From: Magnetospirillum sp. 64-120
GTDB lineage: Bacteria > Pseudomonadota > Alphaproteobacteria > Rhodospirillales > Magnetospirillaceae
Length of the DNA stretch: 64,000 nt
Assembly: GCA_001898825.1 (NCBI GenBank)
Contig: MKVK01000046.1
Span: 124,001-188,000, forward strand
Direction: 5' to 3'
Every line of letters starts with the position of its first letter. The first letter of the stretch is position 1. The notes under the pieces were generated by a model that saw only the letters and a program-made list of their open reading frames with translations, did not search any database and had not been told where the DNA came from. Of the stretch, positions 52,998 through 62,673 are shown piece after piece. The translations under genes were made by a program, and so were the position numbers.

Positions 52998-54293
52998 TTA
53001 GATGTTGTTGGCGGGCAGGGTGAAGGTGACGGTGGCGCCGCCTTGGGGCGAGGTTTCCACCCAAATGCGGCCCGACCACGATTCCACCAGCTTGCGGGCC
53101 AGGGCCAGCCCGGTACCGTTGCCGGGGAAGCGGTCGCGGGTGTGCAGGCGGTGGAACAGGCTGAACACCGAGGCGTGGAATTCCGGCGGAATGCCGATGC
53201 CGTTGTCTTGGACGCTGAACCACCAATTGTGTTCGTCGGAACGGGCCTCGACGGTGATTTCGCACGGGATTTCGGCACGGCGGAACTTGACCGCGTTGTT
53301 CAGCAGAATATGGAAGACCACGGCCAGGCGTTTGGGGTCGACGCGGATTTTCGGCATGGGGGCGACCACCACCCGGGCATTGGCGGCGGTGATGGCGGCG
53401 GACAGGTCGTCCAGCACGGCGTTGACCACGCCGCCCACCTCGACCCATTGTTCTTGCACCACGCCCTGGCGGGTGAAGTTTTCCACGTCGGCGATCAGCC
53501 CCTTCAGCCGTTCGACCCCTTCCACCGCATAGCCGATGAACTGGGTGGCCTCGGCATCCAGGCTGTCGGCGTAGCGCCGTTCCAGCAACTGCACGAAACT
53601 GGCCACCTGACGCAACGGTTCCTGCAGGTCGTGCGACAGGGCGTGTCCCAGTTCACGCATGCGTTCATTGGTGCTGGCCAGTTCGTCCAAGGTGCGCAGC
53701 AATTCTGTTTCCGCCCTTAGCCGGGCGGTGATGTCGATCAGCAGGGATTGACACAGGCGGTGGCCATGTTCGGGATGGGTCTGCCCATGGACAGAAACGT
53801 CCAGGGTGCGGCCGTCCTGGTGACGCAGTTGCCAACTGACGCTGTGATGGGCCAGGTCGCGCAGACGCGGCAATTCACGGTCCATGGCCTGGGCGGTGGG
53901 CTGGGTCATGAACTCGACCAGCCGGCGGTCGGCCAAGGCGCTGGCGTCGCGGCCCAGCAGGCGCCCGGCCGAGGTGTTGGCGGCGACGATGGTCAGGCTG
54001 TCCATGTCGTAGATCAGCAAGGCCTCGGGACTGTCGTCAAACAAGGCGCGGTAGCGCCGTTCCGAACGGGCCAGGGCGCGCACGAACAGCGTGCCCATGA
54101 CGAAGATCAAAGCCGCCGACAGGAAGACGAAGAACAATCCCTTCCAGCTTTGCGCCGCCGCCAGGGTGGCGGGGTCACGAAACAGGCTGCTGGCCAACCG
54201 GTCGGATCCCAGAATCCACAACACGCCGAAAGCCGCATAGCCCAAGGCCATGCGCAGCGCGATGGAGCGGATGCTGGCGACGGGGGGTTCCAT
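52998..54293 (-). CDS. sensor histidine kinase with PAS domain
   Basis: A 431-residue kinase with two N-terminal membrane helices (about 14-32 and 52-72) and hardly any periplasmic loop, PAS (about 80-195), dimerisation domain with phospho-acceptor His221 (ALSHDLQEPLRQ) and ATPase domain with N-box LLNNAVKFR, G1 VQDNGIGIP and G2 GNGTGLALA. The SHDLQEPLR type is phytochrome-like, as in the other kinase of this window. ATG 54293 has AAAGG upstream. No response regulator is adjacent. It is divergent from the isomerase gene across 164 bases. Confidence 0.9.
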   Translation of the reverse strand: MEPPVASIRSIALRMALGYAAFGVLWILGSDRLASSLFRDPATLAAAQSWKGLFFVFLSAALIFVMGTLFVRALARSERRYRALFDDSPEALLIYDMDSLTIVAANTSAGRLLGRDASALADRRLVEFMTQPTAQAMDRELPRLRDLAHHSVSWQLRHQDGRTLDVSVHGQTHPEHGHRLCQSLLIDITARLRAETELLRTLDELASTNERMRELGHALSHDLQEPLRQVASFVQLLERRYADSLDAEATQFIGYAVEGVERLKGLIADVENFTRQGVVQEQWVEVGGVVNAVLDDLSAAITAANARVVVAPMPKIRVDPKRLAVVFHILLNNAVKFRRAEIPCEITVEARSDEHNWWFSVQDNGIGIPPEFHASVFSLFHRLHTRDRFPGNGTGLALARKLVESWSGRIWVETSPQGGATVTFTLPANNI

Positions 54294-54457
54294 GTTCGGC
54301 CTTTGATGATCGGTCACGGAATATATAGCATTAGTTTGCGGTGTGGTCAGCAACCGTGTCCCGGCAAAAGCGCCCTCTTGTGCAGCCGCCTGGGTTGTGC
54401 TTCAACCGCATTTCGGGCATTGGGCCCGCTTTCGCCTGTCGCTAAGGACGCCACTGC

Positions 54458-55279
54458 ATGAAGATGTCATTTGCCGCATTTTTCGCCGCTCCCGCCGCCT
54501 TGGCGCTGGCCGTCGCGGTTGCCCCCGCTCACGCCGCCGACAAGAACCCGGTGGTGGCCGAAGTCAACGGCACCAAGATCATGGAATCCGATCTGGCGAC
54601 CTATCAGCGTTCGCTGCCGCCGCAGATGGCCGCCCAGGCCCCGTACGAGGCGCTGCAGGACATGGTGGTCAACAACATGCTGATCGCCGAACAGGCCAAG
54701 AAGGAAGGTCTGGAAAAGGACCCCGAGGTCAAGCAGCTGTACCAGCAGGTGCTGGTCAAGATGTGGATGAACAAGCATCTGAAGGCCGAGATCACGCCGG
54801 CCGCCGTCAAGGCCGCCTATGACGGATATCTGGCCAACACCAAGCCCCAGGATGAAGTGCGCGCCCGCCACATCCTGCTGGAGACCGAGGACCAGGCCAA
54901 GGCGGTGATCGCCGAACTGAAGAAGGGCGCCGATTTCGCCGAGACCGCCAAGTCCAAGTCCAAGGACCCGTCGGCCAAGCAGAACGGCGGCGACCTGGGT
55001 TACTTCACCGAAGGCGAGATGGTGCCGCAATTCTCGGCCGCCGCTTTCGCCATGAAGGCCGGCGACCTGTCCGACGCCCCGGTGCAAAGCCAGTTCGGCT
55101 GGCACGTCATCAAGCTGGAAGACCGTCGCGCCGCCACGCCGCCGACCCTGGAGCAGGCCACCCCCGCCATCCGCGAGGAACTGGCCGGAAAGATGGCCCA
55201 GAAGCTGGTGACCGACATCCGTTCCAAGGCCAAGGTCAAGCTGTACGACCGTGACGGCAAGGCCATCGACGCCAAGTAA
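54458..55279 (+). CDS. periplasmic parvulin-type peptidyl-prolyl isomerase
   Basis: A 273-residue protein with a signal peptide (about 1-26, ...VAPAHAAD), a SurA-N-like helical part (about 30-125) and one parvulin domain (about 130-230). Parvulin motifs: [36 protein letters not shown] and [16 protein letters not shown]. It is related to PpiC/PrsA-type folding helpers for periplasmic and outer-membrane proteins. A clear terminator follows. Confidence 0.92.
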   Translation: MKMSFAAFFAAPAALALAVAVAPAHAADKNPVVAEVNGTKIMESDLATYQRSLPPQMAAQAPYEALQDMVVNNMLIAEQAKKEGLEKDPEVKQLYQQVLVKMWMNKHLKAEITPAAVKAAYDGYLANTKPQDEVRARHILLETEDQAKAVIAELKKGADFAETAKSKSKDPSAKQNGGDLGYFTEGEMVPQFSAAAFAMKAGDLSDAPVQSQFGWHVIKLEDRRAATPPTLEQATPAIREELAGKMAQKLVTDIRSKAKVKLYDRDGKAIDAK

Positions 55280-55295
55280 TTTCATTTTACAAGCC

Positions 55296-55332
55296 GGCTG
55301 GCGACGGGTCACCCTGTCGCCAGCCTGTTTTT
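55296..55332 (+). terminator. rho-independent terminator after the isomerase gene
   Basis: A 10-bp stem GGCTGGCGAC (55296-55305) with GTCGCCAGCC (55316-55325), followed by TGTTTTT. Confidence 0.9.
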
Positions 55333-55356
55333 CTGTTCGATCAAGGAGTCGCCTTC

Positions 55357-56589
55357 ATGTCCGCCAATGTTTCGCCGCTCGCCCCCGCCGCCTTTCCGGC
55401 GATGCCGGTCCTGGCCGGCGTCCGTCTGGCCACCCATGAATGCGCCATCCGTTACAAGGGCCGCACCGATCTGCTGTTGGCGGAAATGGACGGGGGCACC
55501 ACGGTCGCCGGTGTCTATACCCGTTCGTTGACCTGTTCGGCGCCGGTGGATTGGTGCAAGACGGCCTCGGCCAAGGGCTCGGCCCGGCTGCTGGTGGTCA
55601 ATTCCGGCAATGCCAACGCCTTTACCGGCGCCGCCGGCGAAGCCTCGGTGGAACGCACCGTGGCCGCCGCCGCCCAGGAATTCGGCTGCAAGAAGTCGGA
55701 AGTCTTCGTCGCCTCCACCGGCACCATCGGGGTGGTGCTGCCCGACGAACGCATCACTGAAAACCTGCCGGTGGCCAAGGCCAAGCTGAAGGCCGATTTC
55801 TGGCAGGAAGCCGCCAAGGCGATCATGACCACCGACACCTTCCCCAAGGGGGCGACGCGTACGGCGGTGATCGACGGTCAGACCGTCACCATCAACGGCA
55901 TCGCCAAGGGGGCGGGCATGATCGCCCCTGACATGGCCACCATGCTGTCCTTCGTCTTCACCGACGCCAGCCTGCCGCACGACGTGTTGCAGGAATTGCT
56001 GAAGAAGGGCGCCGACCGCTCGTTCAATTCCATCACCGTGGACAGCGACACCTCGACCTCGGACACCCTGCTGTTGTTCGCCACCAACAAGGTCAAGCAC
56101 GCCGCCATCAAGGACGCGTCCGACAAGCGGCTGAAGGATTTCAAGGCCAAGCTGTTCGACCTGCTGTTGGACCTGTCCCATCAGGTGGTCAAGGATGGCG
56201 AGGGCGCCACCAAGTTCGTGGAAGTCACCGTCACCGGCGCCGCCGGCAACAAGGCGGCCAAGCGCATCGCGCTGGCCATCGCCAACTCGCCCTTGGTCAA
56301 GACCGCCATCGCCGGCGAGGACGCCAATTGGGGCCGCGTCGTCATGGCGGTGGGCAAGGCGGGGGAAAAGGCCGACCGCGACCGGCTTTCCATCGCCATC
56401 GGCGGTGTGCAGGTGGCCAAGGACGGCGAAGTGGTGCCCGGCTATGACGAAGCCCCGGTGACCGCCCACATGAAAGGCCAAAACATCGTCATCGAGACCG
56501 ATGTGGGGGTCGGCAAGGGGCGCGCCACCGTGTGGACCTGCGACTTGACCCACGCCTATATCGACATCAACGGGTCGTATCGCACGTGA
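55357..56589 (+). CDS. argJ: bifunctional glutamate N-acetyltransferase/ornithine acetyltransferase
   Basis: A 410-residue self-cleaving enzyme of the arginine pathway that recycles the acetyl group from N-acetylornithine to glutamate. The cleavage site is Ala194-Thr195 within [16 protein letters not shown]; Thr195 becomes the nucleophile of the beta chain. [10 protein letters not shown] (82-91), the oxyanion TGTIG (121-125) and the C-terminal SYRT end are all present. AAGGAG lies upstream of the ATG. It overlaps the GNAT-MutT gene by four bases. Confidence 0.96.
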   Translation: MSANVSPLAPAAFPAMPVLAGVRLATHECAIRYKGRTDLLLAEMDGGTTVAGVYTRSLTCSAPVDWCKTASAKGSARLLVVNSGNANAFTGAAGEASVERTVAAAAQEFGCKKSEVFVASTGTIGVVLPDERITENLPVAKAKLKADFWQEAAKAIMTTDTFPKGATRTAVIDGQTVTINGIAKGAGMIAPDMATMLSFVFTDASLPHDVLQELLKKGADRSFNSITVDSDTSTSDTLLLFATNKVKHAAIKDASDKRLKDFKAKLFDLLLDLSHQVVKDGEGATKFVEVTVTGAAGNKAAKRIALAIANSPLVKTAIAGEDANWGRVVMAVGKAGEKADRDRLSIAIGGVQVAKDGEVVPGYDEAPVTAHMKGQNIVIETDVGVGKGRATVWTCDLTHAYIDINGSYRT

Positions 56590-57572
56590 GCGGCGACGTC
56601 GGCTGCTGGTCGGCGGCCAGCGTCTGGCGCGGGGCGGTGCTGCTGAGTGCCCGCCTGCGCCTGCGCCCACTGGTGGACGCCGACGCCCCTGCTCTGGCCG
56701 CCCTGGCCAACGATGCCGAGATGGTGCGCTTCACCGCCAACATCCCGCACCCCTATGCTTTGTCCGACGCCCTGGACTTCATCAAGATCCAGGATCAGCG
56801 GCGCCAGGCTGGCCAAGGCGTGGCCTTGGGTCTGGAACAGGTGGTGGACGGCACCCTGGTGGGCGTCATCGGCTTTGGCCTGGACACGGGGGAAAGCCCG
56901 GAACTGGGCTATTGGCTGGGCCGGCCCTATTGGGGCCAGGGCCTGATGACCGAAGCGTTGCGCCGCCTGCTGCGCCATATGTTCGACGATTTGGGCTTCG
57001 CGTCGGTGTGGGCGGCGGTTCATCCCGACAACGTCGCCTCCATGCGGGTGCTGGAAAAAGCCGGCTTGGTCGCCGACGGCCGTCATCAATGTCCCATGCC
57101 GGCCCGCGACGCGGTGGTGGACTCGCCGCGCTTTTCCCTGTGCGGCGAAGCTTGGCGCAAGATCCATCGGGCGCGGCCCATGCTGCTGGTCGCCGCCGCC
57201 GCCTTGATCGATGCCGACGGGCGGGTGCTGATGGCCAGCCGGCCGCCGGGCAAAAGCATGTCGGGGCTGTGGGAGTTTCCCGGCGGCAAGGTCCATGCGG
57301 GTGAAACCCCCGAAGCCGCCCTGGTCCGCGAACTGGCCGAGGAACTGGGCGTCGACGTCGGCGAAAGCTGCCTGGCCCCCATCGCCTTCGCCAGCCATGA
57401 CTACGACACCTTCCATCTGTTGATGCCGCTTTACGCCATCCGCCAGTGGAAGGGGGAACCGCAGCCTTTGGAAGGGCAAAGCCTGCGCTGGGTGCGTGCT
57501 TCGGCCCTGTCGTCGGTGCCCATGCCCCCTGCGGACATCCCGCTGGTGGCCCTGTTGCGGGAATGGTTATAG
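56586..57572 (+). CDS. GNAT acetyltransferase-MutT (Nudix) fusion protein
   Basis: A 328-residue two-domain protein. Residues about 20-185 form a RimJ-like GNAT domain ([39 protein letters not shown] as acetyl-CoA loop, [16 protein letters not shown]). Residues about 195-328 form a MutT domain with a full Nudix box, [24 protein letters not shown] (Gly-x5-Glu-x7-Arg-Glu-x2-Glu-Glu). The MutT half should hydrolyse 8-oxo-dGTP. The GTG start overlaps the argJ stop by four bases. The fusion is known in related bacteria; the acetylation target is unknown. Confidence 0.9.
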   Translation: MSGDVGCWSAASVWRGAVLLSARLRLRPLVDADAPALAALANDAEMVRFTANIPHPYALSDALDFIKIQDQRRQAGQGVALGLEQVVDGTLVGVIGFGLDTGESPELGYWLGRPYWGQGLMTEALRRLLRHMFDDLGFASVWAAVHPDNVASMRVLEKAGLVADGRHQCPMPARDAVVDSPRFSLCGEAWRKIHRARPMLLVAAAALIDADGRVLMASRPPGKSMSGLWEFPGGKVHAGETPEAALVRELAEELGVDVGESCLAPIAFASHDYDTFHLLMPLYAIRQWKGEPQPLEGQSLRWVRASALSSVPMPPADIPLVALLREWL

Positions 57573-57603
57573 TCGTTTCGGGCATTTTCCCGCGGAGGGT
57601 TCG

Positions 57604-57864
57604 ATGTCGCTGAACCTCAAGGAAAAAGAAGCGCTGAAGTTCCTGGCCACCCATCTGCTGTATGGGCTGGTCGCCGGCGCCACGTTCGGCGTCATGGTGC
57701 TGGTCACCAACATGGGTAACATCTGGACCCTGGCCAAGGAATCCAACCACACCGGCGCGGTGCTGATCCTGTTCTTCTTCGGTCTGTTCGTCACCTTCGG
57801 CAGCGTCGGCATGGGGGTGGGGGTGATGGGGCTGGCCCGTGACGGCGACGACGACAGCGACTAA
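57604..57864 (+). CDS. small two-helix membrane protein of unknown function
   Basis: An 86-residue protein: a charged N-terminus (MSLNLKEKEALK), membrane helices at about 18-36 and 50-74 (the second Gly-rich, GSVGMGVGVMGLA), and an acidic end DGDDDSD. I do not recognise a named family. The ATG at 57604 has GGAGGG upstream and codon use matches its neighbours. It lies 31 bases after the fusion gene and may be cotranscribed with it. Confidence 0.75.
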   Translation: MSLNLKEKEALKFLATHLLYGLVAGATFGVMVLVTNMGNIWTLAKESNHTGAVLILFFFGLFVTFGSVGMGVGVMGLARDGDDDSD

Positions 57865-57986
57865 GGCCGTGGTCGGCACGAAACCGGCAGGCTTTACCAG
57901 GGCACCCGGCAGAATCTTCCCGGCCCGGGCCTGTTCGGGGCCATCCTGAAGCAGATAAGCCGTTGTTTTATAACAAATCAAACGAC

Positions 57987-58002
57987 TGGCACGGTCCCTG
58001 CA
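57987..58002 (+). promoter_or_regulatory. sigma-54 promoter for fliK-flgD-flgE
   Basis: TGGCACGG-N4-TGCA: the GG of the -24 element (57988-57989) and the GC of the -12 element (58000-58001) are ten bases apart, the required spacing. The expected start of transcription is near 58013, about 30 bases before fliK. Sigma-54 with an FlbD/FleQ-type activator drives hook genes in related bacteria. The rest of 57865-58044 shows no gene. Confidence 0.8.
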
Positions 58003-58044
58003 ATGATGAATGCGGCTTAATGCTTCATCACGGGGAACCGGATC

Positions 58045-59664
58045 ATGACGACGGTCTATTCCATCAATCAGCGGGTTTTCGACCAGTCCAGCGCGAATGG
58101 GACGAACAACAAGGGCGGCTCGACCACTGCCGACCAGTTTTTGGCCGCCCTCAATCAGGCCGGAACCCAGGTCGCCGCGGGTGCCAATGCGGCTCCGTCC
58201 GCCGAGCAGGCGCTGAAGAAGGTGTTCGACCGTCAGGTTGACGAAACCAAGCAGGCGGAAAAGCCGGCGGAAAAGCCCAAGCGTGCCGAATCCAAGGCCC
58301 CGGAGCGCAAGGCGCAGGCCGATGACGGCCGCGAGACCGAGCAGGTCGCCGAGCCGGAAGCCAAGGCCAAGCCCAAGGATGACGCCGCCGCGTCCCAGGA
58401 TGACGGCGCCCAGCAGGATGCGGCCGCCCCCAAGGCCGAGAAGAAGGTGGCCAAGCCGGACAACGAGACCGCTCAGGTGGTTCAGGAGGCCACGGCCCCC
58501 CAGATCGAAGCCGTCGCCGCCGTGGTTCCCGTCGAACAGCAAGTCGCCCAGACCACCGTCGACGCTGGTGAAGCCAAGGTCGCCGAAGTGGTCGCCGCCA
58601 CCGATCCGGAAAATATTGCCCAGGGCAACAAAGGCCAGCAGAACAAGGGCGGCGACGTCCAGCCGACCGATGTCGGCGACGACGCAGGCGAGGTGGTGAA
58701 CTTCGATCCCGCCGCCACCCAGCAGGTCGCCAAGGCCAAGGGTGCCCAGCAAGGCGAGCACAATGCCGCCGCGCAAGCCCAAGCCGACGATCTGGCCGCC
58801 AATCTGGACGATACCGGCGCCAAGCTGAACGTCCAGGTCAAGGTTTCCGAGGCGCCGCGCCCCCTGCAAACCGCCATCGCCCCCGAAGCGGTGCAGGCCC
58901 AGGACGTGGACGGCATGGACATGACCTTGACCACCCAGCCCACCACCCAGTCCGCCACCCCCGGTCAGGCCAACGCCGCCCAGGCGGCGCAGCCGGGTGC
59001 CACCGCCCAGGACCCATCGGCTCTGAACAAGGCCATGGATGTTCGTCCCATGGTGGCCGCCTTGGCCGCAGCGCAAGCGGAAGGCGCCAGCCAGCCGCAG
59101 GCCGCGTCCTCGGGTTCGGGCAACCAGACCCAGGCGGTGGCCGGATTGAACGGTGCCAGCGGAACGCAAGCCGCGTCCAAGACCGCCCAGGCCCAGGCCG
59201 CCCAGGCGCCGCGTCCGCAGCAGATGCCGCAGGCCAAGGAAATCATGGATCAGGTCAAGGTCCAGATCGCCAAGTCCGGCGCCAACGGCGACACCATCAA
59301 GGTGCAGCTGAAGCCGGTCGAGCTGGGCTCGATCGAGGTCAAGCTGGACGTGGCCAAGGACGGTTCGGTGTCGGGCGTGGTCACCGCCGACAACAAGGAC
59401 ACCCTGGCCATGCTGAAGAACGACTCGCGCACCCTGGAAAAGGCCTTGTCCGATGCCGGTTTCAAGACCGACGCGGGTTCGCTGACCTTCAACCTGCGCG
59501 GTGAAGGCCAAAGCCAGAACGCCCAGGACCAGGGCACCGGCACCCGCCGCCGTCGCTCGGTCTTGAGCGCCGCCAACGGCATCGACGCCACGTCTGCCGG
59601 CATGGCCGCCCAGGCCCAGGCCCGTCTGGGCGGTGGCCGCGCCGGCGTCGACATCCAGGTGTAA
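58045..59664 (+). CDS. fliK: flagellar hook-length control protein FliK
   Basis: A 539-residue exported ruler and substrate-specificity switch. Residues 1-380 are low complexity and rich in Ala, Gln, Lys, Glu and Pro, as usual for the ruler part. The C-terminal Flg_hook domain (about 405-490) is recognisable: IKVQLKPVELGSIEVKLDVAKDGSVSG and LEKALSDAGF. The position before flgD and flgE supports the call. The N-terminus diverges quickly between species, so only the C-terminal part would give hits. Confidence 0.9.
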   Translation: MTTVYSINQRVFDQSSANGTNNKGGSTTADQFLAALNQAGTQVAAGANAAPSAEQALKKVFDRQVDETKQAEKPAEKPKRAESKAPERKAQADDGRETEQVAEPEAKAKPKDDAAASQDDGAQQDAAAPKAEKKVAKPDNETAQVVQEATAPQIEAVAAVVPVEQQVAQTTVDAGEAKVAEVVAATDPENIAQGNKGQQNKGGDVQPTDVGDDAGEVVNFDPAATQQVAKAKGAQQGEHNAAAQAQADDLAANLDDTGAKLNVQVKVSEAPRPLQTAIAPEAVQAQDVDGMDMTLTTQPTTQSATPGQANAAQAAQPGATAQDPSALNKAMDVRPMVAALAAAQAEGASQPQAASSGSGNQTQAVAGLNGASGTQAASKTAQAQAAQAPRPQQMPQAKEIMDQVKVQIAKSGANGDTIKVQLKPVELGSIEVKLDVAKDGSVSGVVTADNKDTLAMLKNDSRTLEKALSDAGFKTDAGSLTFNLRGEGQSQNAQDQGTGTRRRRSVLSAANGIDATSAGMAAQAQARLGGGRAGVDIQV

Positions 59665-59675
59665 GGAGAAGCCCC

Positions 59676-60356
59676 ATGTCCATCACCGGCATCGAAAACA
59701 CCGGATCGTCGTCCACCGGATCGGCCGTCAGCGGCACCAAGCTGGCCGAGAATTTCGACACCTTCCTGACCATGCTGACCGTCCAGTTGAAGAACCAGGA
59801 TCCGCTGTCGCCCATGGACTCGACCGAGTTCACCAACCAGCTGGTGCAGTTCTCGGCGGTCGAACAGCAGATCGCGTCCAACAAGAACCTGGAAAACCTG
59901 ATCTCGGTCACCCAGACCAACACCAAGGCCCAGGCCATCGCCTATATCGGCCACACCATTGAGGTGGGCGGCACCATGCTGCCGTTGCAGGACGGCAAGG
60001 CGTCGTTCAGCTACACCCTGCCGGAAGAAGCCAAGTCGATCACCGTCACCATCAAGGACGCCTCGGGCAAGCTGGTCGCCAACCTGCCGGCCCAGACCAC
60101 CGCGGGCCGTCATGAAGTGGAATGGGACGGCCGAGACAGCAGCGGCAACGTGGTCGAAGACGGGGCCTACAAGATCGAAATCGCCGCCACCAACGGCGAA
60201 GGCGAAGCGATCCAGGTCGGTTCCACAGTTTACGGCCGGGTCACCGACGTGGCCGCCGATTCCACCGAAACATTGATTGCCATGGGCAAGGTCGTCTCGA
60301 AGGTCGAAGACGTGTTGACCGTGCGTGAAAAAACAGCCAGCTCGGCCGCCAACTAA
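59676..60356 (+). CDS. flgD: flagellar hook-capping protein FlgD
   Basis: A 226-residue cap for hook assembly. The N-terminal signature is FLTMLTVQLKNQDPLSPMDSTEFTNQLVQFSAVEQQ (about 30-65, here only cited as pattern). The C-terminal part has the FlgD Tudor-like and FnIII-like domains (GRHEVEWDGRDSSGNVVEDG). It starts 11 bases after fliK and ends 30 bases before flgE, with an AAGGAG ribosome binding site. Confidence 0.95.
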   Translation: MSITGIENTGSSSTGSAVSGTKLAENFDTFLTMLTVQLKNQDPLSPMDSTEFTNQLVQFSAVEQQIASNKNLENLISVTQTNTKAQAIAYIGHTIEVGGTMLPLQDGKASFSYTLPEEAKSITVTIKDASGKLVANLPAQTTAGRHEVEWDGRDSSGNVVEDGAYKIEIAATNGEGEAIQVGSTVYGRVTDVAADSTETLIAMGKVVSKVEDVLTVREKTASSAAN

Positions 60357-60386
60357 GGCCGGATCGGAAGTATTTAGGAGGATATC

Positions 60387-62480
60387 ATGAGCTTGTACGG
60401 CGCTCTTTTCTCTGGCGTTTCCGGTCTGGCGGCACAATCGTCGGCCATGGGAGCCATCTCGGACAACATCTCGAACGTCAACACCATCGGTTACAAGGGG
60501 TCGAAGGTGAACTTCTCGACCCTGGTCACCAAGCAGGTGTCGTTGACCAACTACTCGCCCGGCGGCGTGCAGTCCAAGCCGCGCACCGGCGTCGACGTCC
60601 AGGGTCTGTTGCAGGCCACCAACTCGTCCACCGACGTGGCCATGTCGGGCCAGGGCTTCTTCATCGTCAACGAAGCGGCCAACCCCCAGGACGGCGACAT
60701 GTTCGCCTATACCCGCGCCGGTTCGTTCAAGGTGGACAGCGAAGGCTATCTGCAGAACGTCTCAGGCTGGTACATGCAGGGCTGGCCGCTGATGGGCTGG
60801 GACAACTCGACCCAGGCGTCCACCGTCTCGGTCGGTGACGACATTTACATGAAGGCCTACAAGGACAGCGCCGGCGACACCGTCTACATCAACGACAACA
60901 TCGTGTCGGCCGACCACCTGCAGCCCATCAACATGAACAACATCGGCGGCACCGCGTCGCAGACCCGCAACCTGCGCATGGGCGCCAACCTGCCCAACGG
61001 CGCCGATGTCGGCAAGATCTACAAGCAGCCGGTGACCATCTACGACAGCTTGGGCGGCGACGCCACCGTGCAGTTCAGCTGGTCCAAGGTGGCGCAGAAC
61101 CGCTGGGACCTGGAAGCCATTCCGCCGCTGGGCGCCAAGTCGTTGACCCTGAAGAAGGACGCCGACACGGTTTACGGCGCCATGGGCCGCCTGGACTTCA
61201 CCGGCACCCCGACGACGGCGGGGACCATGACCATGGCCGTCAACGGCACCACCTATTCGTTCCTGACCAATGCAGGCACCGACGGCATCACCTCGAACGT
61301 GTTCCACACCGATTCGTCGGCCGCCAGCAGCACCGGCACCTTCGTCGACAGCTTGGCCGGCGACATCAACACGGCCTTCCAAATGGAATACAACTCGGTC
61401 TATGTCGATGTGGGCGCCGGTGTCACTGCCGGTTCGACCCTGAACATCACCGTCGATGGCACCACCACCAATTTCAACGCAGGTCCCACCTTCCCCCTGG
61501 ACGGTCTGAACGCCGAGGACACAGCCGCGGCCCTGAACGGCACCAACTCGTTCACCTCGTTGGGATTGAAGGCGGTCGCCAACGGCACCCGGGTGCACAT
61601 TTATTCCGAAGACGCCATGCACTTCGACATCGCCGGCACCAACGAGTTTCTCACTTGGCGCGACCTGGCGTCGGGCGCGGTCGGTGTCGGCACGGTGGCC
61701 ACCGGCAAGACCACCGACGGCATCGCCTATAGTGAACGCGTCGCCGGCACCAATTCGCTGATCTTCCGTCAACGCAACTCGACACGGGACATCACCGTCG
61801 GCGGGCTGAACAGCTTCGACCTGGCCAACGGCAACCCGGCGACCCTGCAGGGGCAGGATCCCGCGGCGACCAACGGTTTCACCGTCAGCGCGGTCAACAT
61901 CTCGGGCAGCGTCGCGGAAGACGCCATCGAGTTCAACGGTGACGGCACGCCGAAGGAAATCAACGTCGCCTACATGGACATCGACTGGGCCAACGGTTCC
62001 AACGACATGACGGGCTCGGACTCCATCGGCTTCTTCCTGGGCAACCTGGACATCCGCGACGGCATGACCCAGCTGGACGGTGACTACCAGCTGTCGTACT
62101 GGAGCCAGAACGGCGCCAAGTTCGGCAACTTCGCCGGCGTCTCCATCGGCTCCGACGGCGTCGTCACCGCGTTGTTCGACAACGGCGTCACCCGCCCGGT
62201 GTTCCAGGTTCCGGTGGCCACCTTCGTCAACCCCAACGGCATGCAAAGCCTGTCGGGCAACGTCTTCATCGCCACCGACTATTCGGGCGAGCCGACCTTG
62301 CGCACCGCCGGTTCCGCCGGCGCCGGCCAGGTCAACGCCTCGTCGCTGGAAGCGTCCACCGTCGACATCGGTGAAGAGTTCACCACCATGATCGTCACCC
62401 AGCGCGCCTATTCGGCCGCCGCCAAGATCATCACCACCGCCGACGAAATGCTGGACGAACTGGTCCGCATCAAGCGTTAA
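60387..62480 (+). CDS. flgE: flagellar hook protein FlgE
   Basis: A 697-residue hook subunit. The N-terminal rod-type motif is SLYGALFSGVSGLAAQSSAMGAISDNISNVNTIGYK (opening residues), and the C-terminal coiled-coil end is typical of the family (SSLEASTVDIGEEFTTMIVTQRAYSAAAKIITTADEMLDELVRIKR). It is much longer than the approximately 400 residues of enteric FlgE; the extra length lies in the variable surface domains between about 250 and 560. An AGGAGG ribosome binding site precedes the ATG. A strong terminator follows. Confidence 0.95.
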   Translation: MSLYGALFSGVSGLAAQSSAMGAISDNISNVNTIGYKGSKVNFSTLVTKQVSLTNYSPGGVQSKPRTGVDVQGLLQATNSSTDVAMSGQGFFIVNEAANPQDGDMFAYTRAGSFKVDSEGYLQNVSGWYMQGWPLMGWDNSTQASTVSVGDDIYMKAYKDSAGDTVYINDNIVSADHLQPINMNNIGGTASQTRNLRMGANLPNGADVGKIYKQPVTIYDSLGGDATVQFSWSKVAQNRWDLEAIPPLGAKSLTLKKDADTVYGAMGRLDFTGTPTTAGTMTMAVNGTTYSFLTNAGTDGITSNVFHTDSSAASSTGTFVDSLAGDINTAFQMEYNSVYVDVGAGVTAGSTLNITVDGTTTNFNAGPTFPLDGLNAEDTAAALNGTNSFTSLGLKAVANGTRVHIYSEDAMHFDIAGTNEFLTWRDLASGAVGVGTVATGKTTDGIAYSERVAGTNSLIFRQRNSTRDITVGGLNSFDLANGNPATLQGQDPAATNGFTVSAVNISGSVAEDAIEFNGDGTPKEINVAYMDIDWANGSNDMTGSDSIGFFLGNLDIRDGMTQLDGDYQLSYWSQNGAKFGNFAGVSIGSDGVVTALFDNGVTRPVFQVPVATFVNPNGMQSLSGNVFIATDYSGEPTLRTAGSAGAGQVNASSLEASTVDIGEEFTTMIVTQRAYSAAAKIITTADEMLDELVRIKR

Positions 62481-62502
62481 GTTCAACCGCGCAAACTAAG
62501 AC

Positions 62503-62537
62503 GACCGGTCCCCAGAACGGGGGCCGGTCTTTTTTTG
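62503..62537 (+). terminator. rho-independent terminator after flgE
   Basis: A GC-rich stem GACCGGTCCCC/GGGGGCCGGTC with a short AGAAC loop (62503-62529) is followed by seven or more T. Confidence 0.93.
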
Positions 62538-62673
62538 TTTGGGTCGCGCTTCGCGCAAAATCACGCACTCGGCAAAGATTGCCGGGTATTAACCATCCTT
62601 AAAAGCTTGCGGTATTACCTTGCCAAAGTTGGGCAATGTGCCCGCCCTGTTGGCCGGTTGGGATGACGTCGAC

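Noticed and set aside
62540-62673. Sigma-54 or sigma-28 promoter before fliF
   Set aside because: GGCAAAGATTGC has only eight bases between GG and GC, two too few; no sigma-28-like pair was seen.
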